Below are positions 32,905 to 41,368 of a stretch of 48,830 bases of DNA, piece by piece; positions within the stretch are counted from its first letter, which is position 1; every line of letters starts with the position of its first letter. The notes beneath the pieces were generated by a model. That model did not search any database, was not told where the DNA came from, and worked only from the letters and a program-made list of their open reading frames with translations. A program made the translations under genes and the position numbers. The DNA is from Verrucomicrobia bacterium UBA1183 (GTDB lineage: Bacteria; Verrucomicrobiota; Verrucomicrobiia; Opitutales; UBA9783). The stretch lies in contig DBYP01000005.1 in NCBI GenBank assembly GCA_002309885.1, forward strand, positions 1 through 48,830, read 5' to 3'.

Positions 32905-33552
32905 TTAAATACGTGTTCCGGCGAAGGCTTCGCAAGGGAAAACTTTTGTACCCGGAAATAAGCACGCTCCGGGTTGCAAAACAGCATTACAACCAGCTTC
33001 AGCTTCATCGCCCAGCAATCCGCCCAGTTTTTTCAATCCCGTTTCGAAGCGTTGTCCATCGGTATCTCGCATGCGAACCGGCTGACGATCAAACCGCAAA
33101 TTGGACAATATGCATCCTGCCCCCAGGTGAGCATGCGAGCCTAAAAGCGAATCACCAACGTAATTGAAATGAGGCACTTGCACATGATCTAGAAGCAGCG
33201 CATTTTTGAATTCGCAGGAATTGCCCAAGACGCAATCGCTCCAAGCGATAAGGTTACCACGAATATAAATGCTTGGTCGAAGTACGCAATTATCGCCGAT
33301 ATAGGCTGGACCTTCGATATAACCATACGGAGGCAAACTGACATTTTTGCCGATATAAACATCGCCTTTAATGTAAAGCTGTGGTGGAATTTCAGAAAAA
33401 ATACGGGCGTTTTTCGGTGTTTTTTCAAAAAAATCGGTTAAAGCAACGGAAATCGCTCGAACCCATTCAAACACAGGCAATTCTAGCGAAAAATATTTGC
33501 CAAAAATCCAATCATCGGGAAGTTTACGAAATAATTGTTTTGCCAAAATCAT
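32905..33552 (-). CDS. Left-handed beta-helix (hexapeptide repeat) protein, GlmU C-terminal-like
   Basis: 215 aa. From residue ~60 it shows hexapeptide turns (YIKGDVYIGKNVSL, YIEGPAYIGDNCVLRPSIYI, NSCEFKNALLLDHVQVPHFNYVGDSLLGS, AHLGAGCILSNLRFD), the acyltransferase beta-helix as in the C-terminal half of UDP-GlcNAc pyrophosphorylase/GlmU-type sugar-phosphate enzymes. No nucleotidyltransferase domain precedes it; instead there is a ~55-aa helical N-terminus. It could be a sugar acyltransferase or a subunit working with a separate nucleotidyltransferase. It opens a probable minus-strand group with the next two genes. Confidence 0.8.
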   Translation of the reverse strand: MILAKQLFRKLPDDWIFGKYFSLELPVFEWVRAISVALTDFFEKTPKNARIFSEIPPQLYIKGDVYIGKNVSLPPYGYIEGPAYIGDNCVLRPSIYIRGNLIAWSDCVLGNSCEFKNALLLDHVQVPHFNYVGDSLLGSHAHLGAGCILSNLRFDRQPVRMRDTDGQRFETGLKKLGGLLGDEAEAGCNAVLQPGACLFPGTKVFPCEAFAGTRI

Positions 33553-33648
33553 ATTTTATTTGCCTTTCCCTTTAAGAAAGTATAGAGTTATGTTAACTTG
33601 GCAAGCGCAAACCAAGTCTATATTACACTCTAAAACCCAGGAAGCATT

Positions 33649-33891
33649 ATGTCAATCAATCCTATTTCACCATCTGCATCGCCTCTGCCGTCTTCGGAAG
33701 GAGAGGTTGTTCCTTCAGGAGATGTAAGAACTCCCGAAGGGTTATCTTATGAAGAACGTCATAAAAATTTGGTAGATTCCAACACCCGTTACATTTGGGA
33801 TCAAATGACGCGATCGACGCAGCGTTTTACGCAAGAAATGATACACCAAATTCGAGAACAGGAAAAAGAAGACGAAAGAAACGAGCGGTAA
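33649..33891 (+). CDS. Small hypothetical protein, 80 aa
   Basis: Good Shine-Dalgarno (AGGAAG) before ATG 33649. Two halves: an N-terminal disordered Ser/Pro-rich part (MSINPISPSASPLPSSEGE) and a C-terminal charged helix (RYIWDQMTRSTQRFTQEMI, rich in Gln/Glu/Arg). It is divergent from the beta-helix gene and followed at once by repeat R8. The layout resembles small secreted or adaptor proteins, but I recognise no family. Confidence 0.65.
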   Translation: MSINPISPSASPLPSSEGEVVPSGDVRTPEGLSYEERHKNLVDSNTRYIWDQMTRSTQRFTQEMIHQIREQEKEDERNER

Positions 33892-33903
33892 GGGGCATCC
33901 TTT

Positions 33904-34047
33904 TGGGGAGATCTTTTGTAAAAACTTTTACGAACCTTCTCAAAAGCAGAGCGGCGGCCCTGAACCCCATTCATTTTGCAACATTGTTGCAAAATAAGGA
34001 AAGTTTTTGAGAGTTCAAGGGAGGCTTTTTTCAAAAAGTTCCTTTAA
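33904..34047 (+). repeat. Composite hairpin repeat, copy R8 (long form)
   Basis: Between the convergent 80-aa gene and rsmD. Hairpin A is partly degraded, hairpin D reads GCAGAGCGGCGGCCCTGA, hairpin C is perfect with loop ATT, and hairpin B is intact. Confidence 0.9.
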
Positions 34048-34057
34048 ATCCATTTAG

Positions 34058-34636
34058 CTATCGCTTCCGAAATAGATTGTTTTCGGGGACATTCTTTTTC
34101 TTACGAGATGGGATCGGATAAATCGGTTCCCAAGGTATCTGTTCAGACCAGATAAACTGCGATGGATACTCGATAACCATCTGACTTTTTGGAAAGATCT
34201 GTGCTAGTTTCTCAAGTAAATTAAGCATTGCTGCACTACATTCTTCCCAAAAACGGTAAGGCGGGTCAAAAAAGATGTAATTTATTGGAAATTCCAGGCG
34301 GCTAAAGTCAAAATGAAAGGCATCCACAGAAATAATGCTTACAGCAGAGGACACTTCCCTTTGTAGGCTTTTGCAGACTTTTGCGCAATTATTTCGCAAT
34401 ACAGAAACAACCCGTAGATCTTTTTCTACAAAACAAACGTGTTGAGCGCCACGACTCAGCGCTTCAAGCCCATAAGCTCCAGTTCCCGCGAAGCAATCTA
34501 ACACGTTGGTGTTTTGTATCGCCGTTGCCAAACGCCCAAAGATACGCTCACGAACGAAATCCGTTGCGGGACGTACCTCGCCTTTTTTAGGTACATCCAA
34601 AGCGATACCACGTGCCAATCCGCCTGTGATGCGCAT
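34058..34636 (-). CDS. rsmD: 16S rRNA (guanine966-N2)-methyltransferase RsmD
   Basis: 192 aa SAM-dependent enzyme. Family start MRITGGLARGIALDVP with RPATDFVRERIFGRL, SAM motif VLDCFAGTGAYGLEALSRGA, and catalytic FDPPYRFWEE. Its ATG overlaps the gltX stop (TGATG), so it is the last gene of glyS-pseC-gltX-rsmD. Confidence 0.94.
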   Translation of the reverse strand: MRITGGLARGIALDVPKKGEVRPATDFVRERIFGRLATAIQNTNVLDCFAGTGAYGLEALSRGAQHVCFVEKDLRVVSVLRNNCAKVCKSLQREVSSAVSIISVDAFHFDFSRLEFPINYIFFDPPYRFWEECSAAMLNLLEKLAQIFPKSQMVIEYPSQFIWSEQIPWEPIYPIPSRKKKNVPENNLFRKR

Positions 34637-35952
34637 CAGAATAGCTTAGCATCCAAACAACGCTGAATACGTTTCAGCACGTTATCTTTCCCCATAACGA
34701 CCAACATATGATACAAGCTGGGGCCAACGCTGCGTCCAGAAACAGCAAAGCGCAGGGTATGGATATAGTCACCGGGTTGTACACCATTACGCTCAGCTAA
34801 TTGCTTCAATTCAGCCTCTATAGTTTCGCAACTGAATTCTTCCATAGAAGCCAGCAAAGTCCTAATTTCTGCGAGGCGTACCTGAGGTTCATGCTTCAGA
34901 ACCTTCTGCAGCGCTTTTTCATCAAAGTTGTAATTGTCATCGAAGAAGTAGCCTATGAAATTGGGCAGTTCTTCGAAGGAACGCAACTTTTCTTGCACAA
35001 TCGCAAAAACTTCCTTCAGCAAAGGCACATTGTGAGTATAATCTTCGTGACCGGTTGCCTTTAGGACTTGAATACCTTTCTCAAAGAAGGCTTCTTTGGA
35101 TAAGTGCTTCAAATGTTCAGCGTTGATATAATTCAACTTCTTTTCGTCGAATCGAGCATGGGTTTTATTGATCCCCGGAAGATCGAAAGCTGCAATGATT
35201 TCTTCCAAAGACATCAGTTCTTGATCATTTTTGGGCGACCATCCCAACAACGAAAGGTAATTGATAAGCCCTTCCGGCAAGAAGAATTTATCGCGATATT
35301 CTTCTACCAACGAACCACGATCGCGTTTGCTCATTTTCCCTGGACCATCGGTTTTTAGAATGAGCGGAATGTGCGCAAACTTCGGAGCGGGTACACCAAA
35401 TGCATGGTACAGTTCCATATGTTTGCTGGTGTTCGAAAGATGATCTTCGCCGCGAATGACATGCGTAATTTTCATATCGATATCGTCGATTACGTTGACG
35501 AAATGGAAAACCGGTGTGCCATTAGAACGATAAATGACGAAATCCTTCTCTTCCAACCGGCGAACGGGACCATGAATGATATCATCGATGGTTTGCGTTT
35601 CTCCGGAAACTTTTAGCCAAATAGCCCCTTCCTTCTCATACGCGAGGCCTTCATCCTGCAATTGCTTGAGGTATTTTTTGTAAATATCGTTGCGTTCGCT
35701 TTGAAAATAGGGACCATAGGGACCACCCACTTCGGGGCCTTCATCCCAATCGAGGCCCATCCAGCGCAAATTGGTCAAAAGAGATTCTAGCGATTCCTTT
35801 TTGTTACGTTCGGTGTCGGAATCTTCGATGCGGAGCACAAAAGTTCCACCGGTATGCTTCGCATACAACCAATTAAATAAAGCCGTACGAGCTCCTCCAA
35901 TGTGGAAGTAGCCTGTAGGACTTGGGGCAAATCTAACTCTGACGTTTGACAT
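34636..35952 (-). CDS. gltX: Glutamyl-tRNA synthetase
   Basis: 438 aa class I synthetase. Signature RFAPSPTGYFHIGGARTAL (HIGH box as HIGG), RIEDSDTERN, and KMSKRDRGSL (KMSKS box). The anticodon-binding region is short but present at the C-terminus. It lies 6 bp after pseC, in the same operon. Whether it is discriminating or also charges tRNA-Gln cannot be told here. Confidence 0.95.
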   Translation of the reverse strand: MSNVRVRFAPSPTGYFHIGGARTALFNWLYAKHTGGTFVLRIEDSDTERNKKESLESLLTNLRWMGLDWDEGPEVGGPYGPYFQSERNDIYKKYLKQLQDEGLAYEKEGAIWLKVSGETQTIDDIIHGPVRRLEEKDFVIYRSNGTPVFHFVNVIDDIDMKITHVIRGEDHLSNTSKHMELYHAFGVPAPKFAHIPLILKTDGPGKMSKRDRGSLVEEYRDKFFLPEGLINYLSLLGWSPKNDQELMSLEEIIAAFDLPGINKTHARFDEKKLNYINAEHLKHLSKEAFFEKGIQVLKATGHEDYTHNVPLLKEVFAIVQEKLRSFEELPNFIGYFFDDNYNFDEKALQKVLKHEPQVRLAEIRTLLASMEEFSCETIEAELKQLAERNGVQPGDYIHTLRFAVSGRSVGPSLYHMLVVMGKDNVLKRIQRCLDAKLF

Positions 35953-35958
35953 AATACT

Positions 35959-37101
35959 TTACAAATGTTGGCAACATTGAGCCAAGATATCCAATACGTA
36001 ATCTTGGTCTTCTTGGGGTAAATTGGGGTAAATAGGAATGCTCAAGCAACCTTGATAATAAGCTTCAGCGCCTGGCAAATGCATTTCGCCCAATAGTTCT
36101 TTGTACAATTGGAATTTGTATAAGGGCACATAGTGAACTTGTGTTTCGATACCGTTCTCTTTTAAGAAACGATACGCAAAATCCCGCGCCTGCAAATTGT
36201 TGAAATGGATCACAAACAGATGGTATGAACTCCCTTCACAGAGCGGTGTTATTTTAATGTGATCGCGGTAAGGTTCTTGTGCCATAATTTCCGCGTAGCG
36301 ATGAGCCAAGGACCGCCGTCTACCCAAAAAGAACGAAATGCGTTTCAATTGAGAAACACCCAAAGCGGCCTGCAAATCTGTCATGCGGTAATTGAAACCC
36401 CAAGCCTTCTGTTCCCGCAGGTAGGTATTAGGCAAGGCTTTCAATCCATGGTTACGGATCAGACGCACCTGTTCTGCCAAAGCGTCCTCGTTGGTGGTTA
36501 CTGCGCCACCTTCACCGCAACAAATGGTTTTCAGGGGATGGAAGCTGAGCGTCGCCAAATCGCTGTGAGCACACGATGCACTTTTGTAATTTTTACCTTC
36601 GTAACTGTATTCGCCTCCCAAGCTGTGCGCAGCATCTTCGACCACTTTAGCATTATATTTTTTTGCCAATGCATAAATGGCGGGTAAATCTGCCGGAATA
36701 CCTTGCAAAGATACCGGAACAATCGCTTTCGGAGCTCCAGGGTTGGCTTGTTCCAGCGCTTCTTCTAAGGCTTTAACCTCCATGATGCCGGTTAACGGAT
36801 CTACATCGATAAAATGAACGTGCGCACCAACTTCGTGCAGCATATTGGAGGTTGCTGCAAAGGTAATAGGGGTTGTGAAAACCTCATAACCTTTTAAGTT
36901 GAGCGCCAAATAAGCCAAATGTAGCGCCGAAGTGCCGTTAGAGACAACAATGGCGTGCTTAACATTAAGGTAACGCTTCAAAGCTTCTTCAAAAGCGGTA
37001 ATTTGCGGGCCTTGTGTAACAAAATCGCTGCGCAATACCTCTGTAACGGCTTGAATGTCTGAATCGTCGATGGTTTGTTTTGAATAAGAAATGTGCTTCA
37101 T
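35959..37101 (-). CDS. pseC: PLP aminotransferase PseC-like (UDP-4-amino sugar synthesis)
   Basis: 380 aa DegT/DnrJ/EryC1-family sugar aminotransferase. The opening (ISYSKQTIDDSDIQAVTEVL, then RSDFVTQGP) is characteristic of PseC, which makes UDP-4-amino-4,6-dideoxy-beta-L-AltNAc for pseudaminic acid. PLP-site blocks are VVSNGTSALHLA, VVEDAAHSLGG and the Schiff-base Lys in SFHPLKTICCGEGGAV. It abuts glyS with no gap. No other pse gene is adjacent; a cytidylyltransferase that could serve the same pathway is at 48.2 kb. It could make another amino-sugar. Confidence 0.82.
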   Translation of the reverse strand: MKHISYSKQTIDDSDIQAVTEVLRSDFVTQGPQITAFEEALKRYLNVKHAIVVSNGTSALHLAYLALNLKGYEVFTTPITFAATSNMLHEVGAHVHFIDVDPLTGIMEVKALEEALEQANPGAPKAIVPVSLQGIPADLPAIYALAKKYNAKVVEDAAHSLGGEYSYEGKNYKSASCAHSDLATLSFHPLKTICCGEGGAVTTNEDALAEQVRLIRNHGLKALPNTYLREQKAWGFNYRMTDLQAALGVSQLKRISFFLGRRRSLAHRYAEIMAQEPYRDHIKITPLCEGSSYHLFVIHFNNLQARDFAYRFLKENGIETQVHYVPLYKFQLYKELLGEMHLPGAEAYYQGCLSIPIYPNLPQEDQDYVLDILAQCCQHL

Positions 37102-38601
37102 TTAGGCAAGGTGTTGTTCGAAAAATTTAATCAATTCATCTTCGGATAGGCGTGTTTGTTGGGTTGTATCGCGATCCCGTAAGGTGTAAGTATGGTTGTC
37201 CAACGAATCGAAATCCACCGTTACACACCAAGGCGTACCGATTTCATCCATGCGACGGTAGCGGCGACCGATGGCTCCGGCTTCATCATAGGCGGTGTAC
37301 CAGCGCTTCTGCAGGCGTTTAAACAATGCTCGCGCCTTCTCAACAAGTTCCGGCTTGTTTTTAACCAAAGGAAATACAGCAATCTTTACAGGGGCAATCT
37401 GGGGCTTAAAATGCAATACGACGCGCCTTTCGCCATTGATTTCATCTTCATCGTAGGCCGAAACCAACAGAGCCAGAAGCGTACGATCGACACCTACCGA
37501 AGGCTCAATGACGTATGGCAAATATTTCTGTTTGCGTTCCTCATCGAAGTACTCCAGCGGTTTTCCACTAAACTTCTGATGTTGCGTCAAATCAAAGTTT
37601 CCGCGTACAGCAATGCCTTCCAATTCTTGTACACCGAAGGGATATTTGAACATGATGTCCGTGCATGCTTTCGCATAATGCGCCAAATCTTCTTTCTTAT
37701 GAACATCCAAACTCAACCATTCTTTTTTGATACCGATGGAACAATGCCAATCATAACGTGTTTCAATCCACTGCTTATGTAATTCCTGCCACACAGCCTC
37801 ATCCGCTGGGATGAAATATTCCATTTCCATTTGTTCAAATTCACGCGAACGGAAAATGAAATTACGTGGAGTGATTTCATTGCGAAACGCTTTACCGATT
37901 TGAGCAATACCGAAGGGAACCTTAACGCGTGTGGAATCGACAACGTTTTTGAAATGGATAAAAATACCCTGCGCGGTTTCGGGGCGCAAATAAGCAACGC
38001 TGGATTCGGAAGCAACCGCACCCACTTGTGTTTGGAACATCAAGTTGAAATCCCTCGGAGGCGTCAAATCACCCGGCTTATCGGTTGCCGGCGACGGAAT
38101 TAATGCATATTCTTCCGGTTTAGCTTCGGTTAAGGGCTTTAATTGGAGTGCATCGATACATTCTCCTGCACGTTGCACAGATTTCAATAATGCCTTTACC
38201 TTCTTTTCAATTTCTGCATCGCGATTTTCTCCGTCGGCAACACAGATGTAGCCTACGACTTCCCCATTTATGCGGACAGGGCTGTAGAATACTTGGTCAG
38301 CACGATAACGCATCTTGGTAACCTTGCAATCGACCATAGGATCCGAGAAGCCATCGACATGTCCCGAAGCTTTCCAAACATTGGGATGCAATATAATCGA
38401 GCTATCCAGCCCAACCACGTCTTCGCGTTCATGCACCATGCTATTCCACCAAGCTGCTTTGATATTGCGCTTCAATTCAACGCCCAAAGGTCCGTAATCA
38501 AAAAAACCGTTCAATCCGCCATAAATATCGGACGACAAGAAAATAAAACCTTTGCGTTTACAAAACGCCACCAGATCTTTCATGCACAACTGCGTTTCCA
38601 T
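37102..38601 (-). CDS. glyS: Glycyl-tRNA synthetase, alpha2 (eukaryote/archaeal-like) type
   Basis: 499 aa class II synthetase. Early block FIFLSSDIYGGLNGFFDYGP, LRPETAQGIFIHFKNV, motif 2 with RNEITPRNFIFRSREFEQME, EPSVGVDRTLLALL (motif 3) and an anticodon-binding domain in the last ~110 residues. This single-chain type is found in only some bacterial phyla; many others use the alpha2beta2 enzyme. First gene of the four-gene operon. Confidence 0.95.
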   Translation of the reverse strand: METQLCMKDLVAFCKRKGFIFLSSDIYGGLNGFFDYGPLGVELKRNIKAAWWNSMVHEREDVVGLDSSIILHPNVWKASGHVDGFSDPMVDCKVTKMRYRADQVFYSPVRINGEVVGYICVADGENRDAEIEKKVKALLKSVQRAGECIDALQLKPLTEAKPEEYALIPSPATDKPGDLTPPRDFNLMFQTQVGAVASESSVAYLRPETAQGIFIHFKNVVDSTRVKVPFGIAQIGKAFRNEITPRNFIFRSREFEQMEMEYFIPADEAVWQELHKQWIETRYDWHCSIGIKKEWLSLDVHKKEDLAHYAKACTDIMFKYPFGVQELEGIAVRGNFDLTQHQKFSGKPLEYFDEERKQKYLPYVIEPSVGVDRTLLALLVSAYDEDEINGERRVVLHFKPQIAPVKIAVFPLVKNKPELVEKARALFKRLQKRWYTAYDEAGAIGRRYRRMDEIGTPWCVTVDFDSLDNHTYTLRDRDTTQQTRLSEDELIKFFEQHLA

Positions 38602-38684
38602 CTCTTATGCCTTTTACAACCCATCAGTTAAGCGCTTATTATTTGCAAATGCAACCTTTTATTTAAGGAAAGAAGCATAAGTCC

Positions 38685-38800
38685 AAGTTTGCAAAAAATC
38701 CCTCAAACTCTCTTAAACCTTTTCTTGTTTTGCAACATTGTTGCAAAATTATGAAAGGTTTTGAGGGTTCAAGGGAAGTTTTTTTAAAAAGTTTCCCTTA
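38685..38800 (+). repeat. Composite hairpin repeat, copy R9 (short form, left arm clipped)
   Basis: Short form without hairpin D; the left arm of hairpin A is mostly lost. Hairpin C is perfect with loop ATT, and B is present. It lies between glyS and the exported 246-aa gene, downstream of the latter. Confidence 0.88.
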
Positions 38801-38848
38801 GGGTTTATGCGCTTTTATAACTTTTTATCTCCCGTAGACGCGCTCTAG
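38801..38848 (+). repeat. Extra flank module of repeat R9
   Basis: Same module as 4994-5039 (ATAACTTTTTATCTCCCGTA, then GACGCGCTCTAG). It reaches the stop codon of the 246-aa gene: the TAG at 38845-38847 (minus strand) is part of the module's CTAG end. Confidence 0.8.
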
Positions 38849-39585
38849 GCAGCAGCGATAGGAAGATGTCCTTTTAGAAAAATATTTATGTGAAAATTGA
38901 GTCTTTTAAGGAAATATTTGTAGAAAAGCCTGTTCCCACTTTTTAAAAACCAGGCATCAAGTTTTTTAAGTAGCTCCTCTAAATTCCTACAAGTTTTACA
39001 AATAGTACAATAGTCTTCCTCTCCAATGAGCTCTCGTATCTCAATTATCGCGACAAATTGGATTTTTAAGGGTAATTTTTCAAAGAAGCGAGTTATCAGG
39101 TATTTTTCTAGATTTGAGGTTTCCCAAGAAGGGGATACAATCATTCGAAGTAAAAATTGAAACGATACCCTTCCTTCAGCAGTACGAACAAGATGGGTTA
39201 AAAATTCTTCATCTTGTTGGTATAAAAAGTACCGAAAGTACCGATCAAACCGTTCGTAAAAATTTATATCCTTCACCGCATACCACCTTTGAATATCCTC
39301 TAGAAGTCCACACATTATATCTTTGGGTTCTGGTGTTATTGCAAATAATTGCCGTGCAATTTCGTTAGGCATATCCCTAAAATGAGGCCCAACTACGTTT
39401 TCAAATTCATCAGGAGGCATATCTTTCGTAGTTGTATGAATGATAAAAGCAATATCCTCATATTGCAGACAAGAAAGTAAATAAGCTAATTGTTTCACCA
39501 TTTCCGGCGAATAATAGTAACCGTAATCAGCAAAAACGGAAAATACGTTCGTAACGATCAACATGAACAATGACATCTTCTTCAT
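38845..39585 (-). CDS. Exported hypothetical protein, 246 aa
   Basis: No family recognised. Signal peptide MKKMSLFMLIVTNVFSVFA, then a mostly helical, Phe/Tyr/Leu-rich protein with a Cys pair in CTICKTCRN near residue 197. The last codons and the stop coincide with the repeat flank module, so the C-terminus may have been set by its insertion. Alone between repeats and the divergent rpsP operon. Confidence 0.75.
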   Translation of the reverse strand: MKKMSLFMLIVTNVFSVFADYGYYYSPEMVKQLAYLLSCLQYEDIAFIIHTTTKDMPPDEFENVVGPHFRDMPNEIARQLFAITPEPKDIMCGLLEDIQRWYAVKDINFYERFDRYFRYFLYQQDEEFLTHLVRTAEGRVSFQFLLRMIVSPSWETSNLEKYLITRFFEKLPLKIQFVAIIEIRELIGEEDYCTICKTCRNLEELLKKLDAWFLKSGNRLFYKYFLKRLNFHINIFLKGHLPIAAA

Positions 39586-39673
39586 AGCGACCGCGAGTGT
39601 ATACTCTTTTTTAAAAAAATCAAGAAAACGCGATATTTTTTTAAAATTAGGCGTTGAACTTGCAAAAACACAC

Positions 39674-39703
39674 TTGACAAAGATAAAAAACTGTTGCTTT
39701 ATG
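39674..39703 (+). promoter_or_regulatory. Probable sigma-70 promoter of rpsP-trmD-rplS
   Basis: A consensus -35 TTGACA (39674-39679) is followed after 18 bp by TTTATG as a weak -10, about 53 bp before the rpsP start. It lies in the divergent spacer, the expected place. Confidence 0.5.
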
Positions 39704-39756
39704 GAATAGCTTATTTGTAAAACAAGTGAGTTCGTGAATTCAGAATTTTTAAAAAT

Positions 39757-40002
39757 ATGGCATTAAAAATACGTTTACAGCGCTACGGAGCAAAACATAA
39801 TCCGACGTATCGGGTGGTCGTTGCCGAGGCATCTATGCGTCGCGACGGACGTTCGGTTGAAGTTTTGGGATACTACAATCCTATTGCAAAGGGAAACACG
39901 GAGAAGGTGAAAATGAACGTCGAAAGAGCCGACTATTGGTTGTCACAAGGGGCTCAATTGACCGACACAGCTCGCCATTTATTGAAAGTTTCCCGTAAGT
40001 AG
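39757..40002 (+). CDS. rpsP: 30S ribosomal protein S16
   Basis: 81 aa, standard length. It opens MALKIRLQRYGAKHNPTYRV, with DGRSVEVLGYYNP typical of S16. First gene of rpsP-trmD-rplS; trmD follows after 5 bp. The rimM gene that often sits between rpsP and trmD is missing. Confidence 0.97.
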   Translation: MALKIRLQRYGAKHNPTYRVVVAEASMRRDGRSVEVLGYYNPIAKGNTEKVKMNVERADYWLSQGAQLTDTARHLLKVSRK

Positions 40003-40007
40003 ATTCT

Positions 40008-40679
40008 ATGAAGATTGATGTTCTAACGCTTTTCCCGAAAATGTTGGATGGTTTCGTTTCTGAAAGCATCGTAGGCCGGGCTGTGCGCGAACATCTCATC
40101 GATCTTCAGGTCCATAATTTGCGCGACTGGGCGAAGGATGCCCGTCGTACGGTCGATGATCGACCTTTTGGTGGTGGAGCCGGAATGGTACTGCAAACGG
40201 AAGTTTTGTGCGATGCCATTGCGTCTATGCAAACCCAAGACACCCATGTCGTTTATCTGTGCCCGGATGGTCAACCGTTAACGACACAAAAAGTTCGGTC
40301 GCTTGCCCAATATTCGCATTTATTGCTGGTTTCCGGACATTATGAGAGCATCGACGAACGTTTTCGCAATCGTTGTGTGAACGAAGAAATTTCCATTGGA
40401 GATTATGTGTTGACCAATGGAACGCTGCCCGCAGCGGTCTTAATCGATGCCGTTGCGCGCTATGTGCCTGGAGTTTTAGGTGCAGAACAATCCTTGGAGC
40501 AGGATAGTTTTAGTCATGGATTGTTGACGTTCCCACAATATACACGTCCCACCGAGTTTAAGGGTGATGCTGTCCCGGAGGTTTTGCTTTCTGGCGATCA
40601 TGAAGCGGTTGCTAAGTGGCGCTTAGAACAACAAATGTTGAGGACGATCCGCCGTCGTCCCGATTTAATCTTTAATTGA
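40008..40679 (+). CDS. trmD: tRNA (guanine37-N1)-methyltransferase TrmD
   Basis: 223 aa SPOUT (knotted) methyltransferase making m1G37, which prevents frameshifts. MKIDVLTLFPKMLDGF, DDRPFGGGAGMVL, the knot region LLVSGHYESIDERF, and ISIGDYVLTNGTLPAAVLID are visible. The common GRYEG is GHYES here. Second gene of the ribosomal operon. Confidence 0.96.
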   Translation: MKIDVLTLFPKMLDGFVSESIVGRAVREHLIDLQVHNLRDWAKDARRTVDDRPFGGGAGMVLQTEVLCDAIASMQTQDTHVVYLCPDGQPLTTQKVRSLAQYSHLLLVSGHYESIDERFRNRCVNEEISIGDYVLTNGTLPAAVLIDAVARYVPGVLGAEQSLEQDSFSHGLLTFPQYTRPTEFKGDAVPEVLLSGDHEAVAKWRLEQQMLRTIRRRPDLIFN

Positions 40680-40686
40680 TAAAAAA

Positions 40687-41055
40687 ATGAGCCAAGCTAT
40701 TCTTAAAGAAGTTACTGCAGATCAGGTAAAAAATCATCATAACCCTTTTAAAGTTGGCGATGAGGTTGCTGTTTCTATTCGCGTCAGTGAAAACGGGAAA
40801 GAACGTATTCAGGTTTTCACCGGCATCGTAATCGCCCGCAAGGGGTCTGGCATCGCGGAAACCTTCACCGTTCGTCGTGTCGTTTCCGGATTCGGTGTAG
40901 AACGTGTGTTCCCTCTGCAATCGCCCAATGTTGTTAAGATCGAAGTTACCAAGGAGAGCGTTGTTTTAAGATCCTCGAAAATGTACTACTTGCGCGGACG
41001 TATCGGTAAAGCAGCGAGCCAGGTTAAAGAAAAGCGTTTCGCAGTTTCTAAGTAA
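40687..41055 (+). CDS. rplS: 50S ribosomal protein L19
   Basis: 122 aa. HNPFKVGDEVAVSIRVSENG, RIQVFTGIVIARKGSGIAET, FTVRRV, GVERVFPLQSPNV and KMYYLRGRIGKAA are family blocks. It starts 7 bp after trmD and is followed by a hairpin terminator and repeat R10. Confidence 0.97.
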   Translation: MSQAILKEVTADQVKNHHNPFKVGDEVAVSIRVSENGKERIQVFTGIVIARKGSGIAETFTVRRVVSGFGVERVFPLQSPNVVKIEVTKESVVLRSSKMYYLRGRIGKAASQVKEKRFAVSK

Positions 41056-41092
41056 GCTTTTTCTTCATACAAGCAACGAGAGTTGCAAACCG

Positions 41093-41130
41093 ACAGGCCT
41101 TCTCAGTAGGGGAGGTCTGTTTTGTTGATT
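41093..41130 (+). terminator. Rho-independent terminator after rplS
   Basis: ACAGGCCT (41093-41100) pairs with AGGTCTGT (41113-41120; one G-T) around a 12-nt loop and is followed by a T-rich stretch (TTTTGTTGATTTTG). It is independent of the composite repeat that begins 30 bp further on. Confidence 0.75.
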
Positions 41131-41159
41131 TTGATGCAAAAACCATAAGGACGTAGCTT

Positions 41160-41304
41160 AAGAGGGAACTTTTTGAAAAAAGTTTCCCTTAAACCTTCAA
41201 AAACTTTCATCATTTTGCAACCATGTTGCAAAATGAACGGGGTGCAGGGCCACCGCTCTGCTTTTAAGGGAGTTTGAAGGATTTTTTACAAAAAATCTCC
41301 CAAT
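41160..41304 (-). repeat. Composite hairpin repeat, copy R10 (long form, reverse)
   Basis: Full long copy between rplS and fliP/sctR. Hairpin C has loop CAT; hairpin D has mismatches (GCAGAGCGGTGGCCCTGC in forward sense). Same orientation as R11 on the other side of fliP/sctR. Confidence 0.92.
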
Positions 41305-41368
41305 TTTTTTGATCTCTTTGGAGAGAAATTAGCTTGCGAACGTAGATTAAAAAAGGTAAGCTGTAAGC

